From NCBI GenBank assembly GCA_963724645.1, contig CAVRVJ010000010.1, forward strand, positions 124,001-188,000: 64,000 nt of DNA. The letters are read 5' to 3'. Position numbers and translations under genes: made by a program. This document shows, in pieces, positions 63,989 through 64,000 of the stretch. Source of the DNA: CAVXSP01 sp963724645. GTDB lineage: Bacteria > Acidobacteriota > Vicinamibacteria > Vicinamibacterales > SCN-69-37. The stretch's first letter is position 1, and each line of letters begins with the position of its first letter. The notes under the pieces are model-generated. The model made no database searches, was not told the origin of the DNA, and saw nothing but the letters and a program-made list of their open reading frames with translations.

Positions 63989-64000
63989 CTCGCGCGTGCG

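Overview
The window is GC-rich bacterial DNA (roughly two-thirds G+C by eye) with dense coding and short gaps; no gene-free stretch exceeds 300 bases. The mix of families points to a soil-type Acidobacteriota, most likely class Vicinamibacteria. It includes tandem secreted carboxypeptidase-regulatory-like proteins, an ADOP/MacB-type FtsX permease, a large BNR/VPS10-like beta-propeller protein, secreted M28, M14 and M49-like peptidases, a Tat-exported SelA-like PLP enzyme, and a homodimeric AceE-type pyruvate dehydrogenase. This assignment is inference from gene content; there is no rRNA or tRNA gene in the window.

Layout. 1-2 kb: 5' part of pheA (prephenate dehydratase), an anti-sigma factor fused to a DsbA-like thioredoxin domain, and its ECF sigma factor. 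2-10 kb: four secreted Ig-like/carboxypeptidase-regulatory proteins in an A-B-A'-B' order, as if a two-gene unit had duplicated. 10-18 kb: a minus-strand operon of coiled-coil membrane protein, MoxR ATPase, DUF58, BatA-like VWA and double-VWA protein, preceded by an inverted array of GGTACGAC repeats. 18-24 kb: BNR propeller protein, M28 peptidase, a LuxR-type regulator with a degenerate receiver, and an HtrA-like protein lacking its whole catalytic triad. 23-36 kb: membrane spermidine-synthase-like protein, PEGA protein, ADOP permease, F420-reductase-like protein, M14 carboxypeptidase, and a GT39-like membrane protein. 35-41 kb: pyruvate dehydrogenase operon E1-E2-E3. 40-49 kb: M49-like lipoprotein, SelA-like enzyme, an ABC exporter, M28 peptidase, SGNH hydrolase, and glycerophosphodiesterase. 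49-53 kb: a second MoxR-like/VWA pair, heavily frameshifted, and an internally deleted exordium-like gene. 53-59 kb: YpdA-like reductase, a small secreted protein, folE, a TatT-like TPR protein, a LeuB-type dehydrogenase, a thiolase, and a DUF3352-like protein. 59-64 kb: two ABC-2 transporters in one operon, an HD-domain protein, and a perfect 58-bp inverted repeat.

Two features cut across the window. First, at least eleven single-base frame breaks in otherwise conserved genes can be placed, most of them repaired by removing one extra base. Five fall within 1.7 kb at 49.8-51.5 kb. Because they hit genes such as dihydrolipoyl dehydrogenase, sequence error is at least as likely as real decay. 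Second, a dispersed REP-like repeat carrying CTTGACNTGACGTGG occurs five times, twice as inverted pairs.

The best candidates for undescribed biology are the catalytically dead HtrA-like protein next to a pseudo-receiver LuxR regulator, the anti-sigma/thioredoxin fusion, the inverted GGTACGAC array, and the 58-bp inverted repeat that abuts the start codon of the HD gene.
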